A DNA stretch of 64,000 nucleotides from Bryobacterales bacterium (GTDB lineage: Bacteria; Acidobacteriota; Terriglobia; Bryobacterales; Bryobacteraceae): NCBI GenBank assembly GCA_020851655.1, contig JADZCI010000306.1, positions 1 to 64,000 on the forward strand, given 5' to 3'. Under the pieces are notes generated by a model. The model did not search any database. It saw only the letters and a program-made list of their open reading frames with translations, and had not been told where the DNA came from. Made by a program: the position numbers and the translations under genes. This document shows, piece after piece, positions 62,235 to 64,000 of this stretch (position 1 is its first letter; the number at the start of each line of letters is the position of its first letter).

Positions 62235-64000
62235 CTAGAAGATGAAGCTCAGGCCGCCTCGAATGGTCCGCGGAAACTGCATTAGCAGGAGATTGCCTCC
62301 CGTGGTGACGCCGATTGGCACGTAGCCCTGGGCCAGCAGGTTGCGCAGTTCGGCATTCATCTCGATCCGGCCAGGCATTCCGAACGTAGGTAGATTCTGG
62401 CGAACCTGGAAGTTCAGGCCCATCAGCGGCTGATGCCGCTGCGTCAACGAGGCGTGATAGGGCGCCAACCCATCGCTGTCCGACCAGCCATATGAGCTGG
62501 TGAGGAAGGTACCGGTCTTGGCGATGGCGCCGCCGGCTCGCACCGATGCCCATTGCCGCCGGACAGGCCGGAAACTACTGCGCAGATCACTCGCGCCGCC
62601 GATGGAATCCAGGGGTCCGAGAGGCTCTAATGTGCCTCCCTGTCCGTAATAGACCGAGGCAAAAGCATGCTCCCCAAGTTGCCGCTCGCCCGTAACGACA
62701 AACCCCCGCGACTGGTACGAGCCCATGTTGACGATGGCGGCATCCGAGGCCAGGTCGGGCATCAGGTTCCACGAGTTGGAATAGCCGTCGAGTCCACCCA
62801 AGGGAATCGCCGGATCGCGGACATTGTCGATGAAAGCCGCGACACCGAAAGACTGCTTGCCGATCGATTTCCGGTAACCGGCTTCAATGGTGTCGGTGCC
62901 CTGGACCCTTACTTGCCCGGAGCGAAGCGAGATCCGTGGAAAGACGCCCAGGCCCGCCAGCGCTTCCTGTTCAGGGGTGTAACCGTAGCGGATGTCCGTC
63001 AGCAGAGACGTGGGCGTGGCCCCGGAAGAGTAGGCGAGCAGGAAGCTTCCCCAGGTTCTCGTATCAAAGCTCGCCCGGGCAAACGGGCTGAGGATGGTGA
63101 GGCGATCCATGAAGACGACCGACTCCGCCAACCCGCCGTACTCCAAGCCGAAATGGTCGCCAATTTGTGTTTTCTCTTCGACCTTGATCGACATCGTGCG
63201 AAGAAGCGGGGCATCGTGGCCGCCGCCCAAACCACCCAGCAATCCCGCCCCGGCATGTCCCCGGTAGGACGCTTGCCGGACTGTCAACTCGATATCGGGC
63301 GCGCCAAACTCGCCGCCAGTGCGCCGGTACCGCGTCCGGAATCCTCCGGTGGGCGTTCCCAGCCCGCTGGAGTATCCGAGCGCGCCGCTCAACTCAAAAT
63401 GATTCCGGCCGTGCAGCGACGTGGCAAGGGCGAAAGCCGTACCCAGATCCGCCTCTTGGCCGTTCGGTGACGACGCCGCCATGTCACCGGCGGAAACGGC
63501 CACTACACCGCGCGTCGACGAAAAGACCGAACCCGAGTTGCGCGTGGTCGAAATGGCGGGTTCCTTGGTCTGCACCATGCGCAGAACCGGCCTGGTGCTG
63601 GACGACGACCGGAGCGTATACTTCCAGTCCTCCGTGAGAAGGCCGCTCTGTCCCGCGGGCCGGTACACCAGTTCGATGGAACTGAAAATGTTTGCCAGTT
63701 GAACCGTCAGGAAGCTGTCGATTCCCGACTTGACGAAGACATTGCCTCGATAGGCGGGGACAAAACTGGAGGCTATGACACGGACTCCGTAAGTGTCCGG
63801 AAACAGACCGTCGAACCTGAACCTGCCCTGCGGATCGGTAAGCGCCCGCTGCAAGGTGCGCGCTTGCCGGTTCACCAGGGTCACGGTGGCGCCCATCTGC
63901 GCGACGCCGGCTTGGTTCTTGACTTGGCCTTCGATAGCGCCGAGCAGCTTGATCTCGGCCGCTGACGCAATTTGAGCGCCCATCACGACCGCAACGAAAC
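62235..64000 (-). CDS. Exported protein with carboxypeptidase-regulatory domain, 5' end outside window
   Basis: At least 583 residues. The frame is open to the window edge at 64000, and FVAVVMGAQIASAAE looks like the end of a signal peptide, so the true start lies outside. Next is a carboxypeptidase-regulatory-like domain (AIEGQVKNQAGVAQMGATVTLVNRQ...FRFDGLFPDTYGVRVIA), then a region with repeated beta-strand patterns ending in IRGGLSFIF, typical of an outer-membrane barrel. Much shorter than the two Oar-like receptors and without an obvious plug, so it may not be a transporter. It precedes hypA on the same strand, 19 bases apart. Confidence 0.8.
   Translation of the reverse strand, partial: FVAVVMGAQIASAAEIKLLGAIEGQVKNQAGVAQMGATVTLVNRQARTLQRALTDPQGRFRFDGLFPDTYGVRVIASSFVPAYRGNVFVKSGIDSFLTVQLANIFSSIELVYRPAGQSGLLTEDWKYTLRSSSSTRPVLRMVQTKEPAISTTRNSGSVFSSTRGVVAVSAGDMAASSPNGQEADLGTAFALATSLHGRNHFELSGALGYSSGLGTPTGGFRTRYRRTGGEFGAPDIELTVRQASYRGHAGAGLLGGLGGGHDAPLLRTMSIKVEEKTQIGDHFGLEYGGLAESVVFMDRLTILSPFARASFDTRTWGSFLLAYSSGATPTSLLTDIRYGYTPEQEALAGLGVFPRISLRSGQVRVQGTDTIEAGYRKSIGKQSFGVAAFIDNVRDPAIPLGGLDGYSNSWNLMPDLASDAAIVNMGSYQSRGFVVTGERQLGEHAFASVYYGQGGTLEPLGPLDSIGGASDLRSSFRPVRRQWASVRAGGAIAKTGTFLTSSYGWSDSDGLAPYHASLTQRHQPLMGLNFQVRQNLPTFGMPGRIEMNAELRNLLAQGYVPIGVTTGGNLLLMQFPRTIRGGLSFIF

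Overview
The window looks like a chromosome segment of an acidobacterium close to Solibacter/Bryobacter (order Bryobacterales). The evidence is high G+C content, two large Oar-type TonB-dependent receptors with N-terminal carboxypeptidase-regulatory domains, a Ser/Thr kinase fused to TPRs and divergent from an ECF sigma factor, and a GH5 hydrolase whose C-terminal half resembles the repeat domain expanded in Solibacter. I see no tRNA or rRNA gene, CRISPR array, insertion sequence, integrase or phage gene. No gene-free stretch exceeds about 300 bases; the longest stretch without an intact gene is the decayed S41 peptidase at 35339-36492.

Layout. 0-9 kb: RtcB RNA ligase, a PAS protein with a Cys cluster, a single-chain topoisomerase III-RecQ helicase fusion, Ada, and IMP dehydrogenase. 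9-15 kb: a glycosyltransferase and PLP-homeostasis protein run leftward. A tight five-gene operon (PD-(D/E)XK-like protein, DUF697 protein, DsbA-like protein, SDR, ProC) runs rightward, and the two groups are separated by a 13-bp palindromic promoter-like region. 15-24 kb: ECF sigma/kinase pair, then an L-arabinose-type catabolic operon (symporter, fucose-isomerase-family isomerase, ribulokinase, ribulose-5-P 4-epimerase). 24-31.5 kb: lipoprotein, HIBADH-family enzyme, a candidate structured RNA, dxr, RseP-type protease, NIPSNAP protein and a propeller-phosphoesterase. 31.5-48 kb: two TonB receptors flanking the S41 pseudogene, GH5, a small membrane-anchored protein, an adenosylcobalamin module (ATP:cob(I)alamin adenosyltransferase plus a two-subunit acyl-CoA mutase with isobutyryl-CoA-mutase-like residues), a NYN-LOTUS protein, RidA and DUF169. 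48-52 kb: gpmA, eno, acs and a small NTF2-like gene. 52-58.8 kb: a two-gene SIR2-STAND / membrane STAND-HEAT-TPR module resembling NAD-depleting antiphage systems. 58.8-62.2 kb: hypABCDE hydrogenase-maturation operon. 62.2 kb-end: a carboxypeptidase-regulatory outer-membrane protein whose 5' end lies outside the window.

The best candidates for something undescribed are the SIR2/STAND pair, the TopB-RecQ fusion, the pseudoknot-like RNA upstream of dxr, and the palindromic -10 element that would give two divergent leaderless transcripts.
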